Below the pieces are notes generated by a model. It saw only the letters and a list, made by a program, of their open reading frames with translations. It was not told the DNA's origin and did not search any database. DNA of 14,095 nucleotides from Streptomyces katrae. Lineage in GTDB: Bacteria > Actinomycetota > Actinomycetes > Streptomycetales > Streptomycetaceae. Where the stretch lies: the NCBI RefSeq assembly GCF_000966975.1, contig NZ_JZWV01000527.1, positions 1-14,095 of the forward strand, written 5' to 3'. Position numbers and translations under genes: made by a program. Below, piece by piece: positions 13,321 through 14,095 of this stretch. The first letter of the stretch is position 1; every line of letters starts with the position of its first letter.

Positions 13321-14095
13321 AGTCCAGGGCCGCCGTGAGGTTGGCCCTGGTCGCCGGGGCGTCGGTGGACGGGCCGGCCGCCAGGAGGGCCCAGCGGTTG
13401 CCGTCGGGGGTGGTGACGATCCGCTCCATGCCGCGGCGGCGGCCGTGGGACTCCGCGCTGTCGTACTCGTACACCAGCTCGCAGGAGGAGCCGGAGACGG
13501 ATGTGATCGACACCTGCTGGTAGGCGGGGGTCTGGTCGCCGAGCCGCGCGGAGGACATCCGCAGCAGCTCGCAGGAGCCGGTGGAGGCGGGCTCGCTGAT
13601 CCGGAAGATCTGGAGCAGGGCGCTGCGGTCGCCGCCGGGCGGGCGGTAGAAGGCCCCATTGCCCTGTTCGTCGTGGCTGGGCCCCCACCCTGCGGGGATG
13701 GCCACCGAGAACCCGTCCTCGCTGCGCACCACCGTGAAACCGGGGCTCGCCGAGGGGCTCGGGGAGCGGCTCGGGGCCGGGCTGCCGGACGTGGGGGCGC
13801 CCGTGGAGGGCGTGCCCGGGTCCGGGGTGGGCGAGGCGGGCGCCGACGCCGCCGGCGGGCGGGCGTCGTCCCTGGCGGGGGCGTCCGTGCCGCCGCCGAG
13901 GGGCGTCCACGCCGCGACGGAGGCCCCGCCGACCACGGCCGCGGCCACCCCGACCAGCAGCGGGACCTGCCACTGCGGTGCCCGGCGGGCCTCCTGGTAC
14001 GGGGGCGGAGGCGGGAGCGGCGGCCACGTCTCGTACCCCGGGGTGGTCTGCGGCGGCAGCGGCGGGAGCCCGGCCCCGGGTGCGGGGCTGGGGTT
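13304..14095 (-). CDS. Proline-rich single-pass membrane protein with extracytoplasmic domain (5' end outside window)
   Basis: The reading frame is open to the window edge, so the N-terminus is missing; 263 residues are visible. In order they show a Pro-rich cytoplasmic stretch (PPLPPQTTPGYETWPPLPPP and following), QEARRAPQWQ, one membrane helix (about VPLLVGVAAAVVGGASVAAW), a Ser/Thr/Pro-rich linker (SPAPSRSPSPSASP), and a globular C-terminal domain beginning FTVVRSEDGFSVAIPAGW. The domain has two Cys (in TGSCELL and SGSSCELVYEY) that could form a disulfide. This layout and the GFSVAIPAGW-type domain occur in Streptomyces as stand-alone membrane proteins and as C-terminal sensor parts of Ser/Thr protein kinases; which applies cannot be told without upstream sequence. 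A GTG at 13948 lies mid-helix and is not a credible start. Confidence 0.75.
   Translation of the reverse strand, partial: NPSPAPGAGLPPLPPQTTPGYETWPPLPPPPPYQEARRAPQWQVPLLVGVAAAVVGGASVAAWTPLGGGTDAPARDDARPPAASAPASPTPDPGTPSTGAPTSGSPAPSRSPSPSASPGFTVVRSEDGFSVAIPAGWGPSHDEQGNGAFYRPPGGDRSALLQIFRISEPASTGSCELLRMSSARLGDQTPAYQQVSITSVSGSSCELVYEYDSAESHGRRRGMERIVTTPDGNRWALLAAGPSTDAPATRANLTAALDSFRPE

Noticed and set aside
1..14095. Mobile element, CRISPR array, toxin-antitoxin or phage island
   Set aside because: No transposase, integrase, regularly spaced repeats or terminal inverted repeats; base composition looks uniform and gene content is core-like.

Overview
The window looks like a piece of a Streptomyces (or close relative) chromosome. 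Reasons: very high GC with GC-rich third codon positions, frequent GTG starts, an SCO4848-family membrane protein beside a D-Ala-D-Ala carboxypeptidase, a MocR regulator divergent from an AhpD-like protein, and GC-rich intergenic hairpin repeats of the kind found throughout Streptomyces genomes. It reads as stable core chromosome. I see no transposase, phage gene, tRNA, rRNA or CRISPR array.

Layout. Bases 1-110 hold the tail of an intergenic region. On the minus strand follow a membrane-anchored metallophosphoesterase (111-1412) and, overlapping its start by 4 nt, an SCO4848-family small membrane protein (1409-1651). Divergent from these is a D-alanyl-D-alanine carboxypeptidase (1773-3014), whose stop abuts the stop of a convergent YihY/BrkB membrane protein (3015-3905). 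A minus-strand series follows: a 2'-5' RNA ligase/phosphoesterase (4100-4687), tryptophanyl-tRNA synthetase trpS (4811-5824), a hairpin-rich repeat, and serine hydroxymethyltransferase glyA (6046-7314). The glyA leader carries a ZTP (pfl) riboswitch. Divergent from glyA is ornithine aminotransferase rocD (7557-8765).

Convergent to rocD is a two-gene unit: a small lipoprotein (9997-10299) followed by a glutathionylspermidine-synthase-like ATP-grasp ligase (8800-9990). This matches the E. coli ygiB-ygiC pair and is the most intriguing element here. A DMT-type membrane protein (10388-11224) diverges from the lipoprotein. A MocR-type regulator (11319-12734) diverges from an AhpD/carboxymuconolactone-decarboxylase-like protein (12781-13284). 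The window ends in a 5'-truncated proline-rich membrane protein (13304-14095).

How they work together. glyA is probably controlled by the purine/folate alarmone ZTP, tying serine-glycine one-carbon flow to purine synthesis. The carboxypeptidase, SCO4848-like protein, metallophosphoesterase and YihY protein are envelope-associated. The lipoprotein/ATP-grasp pair is probably one envelope-linked function of unknown chemistry. The MocR protein very likely controls itself and the AhpD-like gene through sites in their 46-bp shared promoter. Several starts lack a Shine-Dalgarno sequence but have a TANNNT hexamer 6-8 nt upstream, suggesting leaderless transcripts. All assignments come from reading the sequence and remembered family features; no searches were run.
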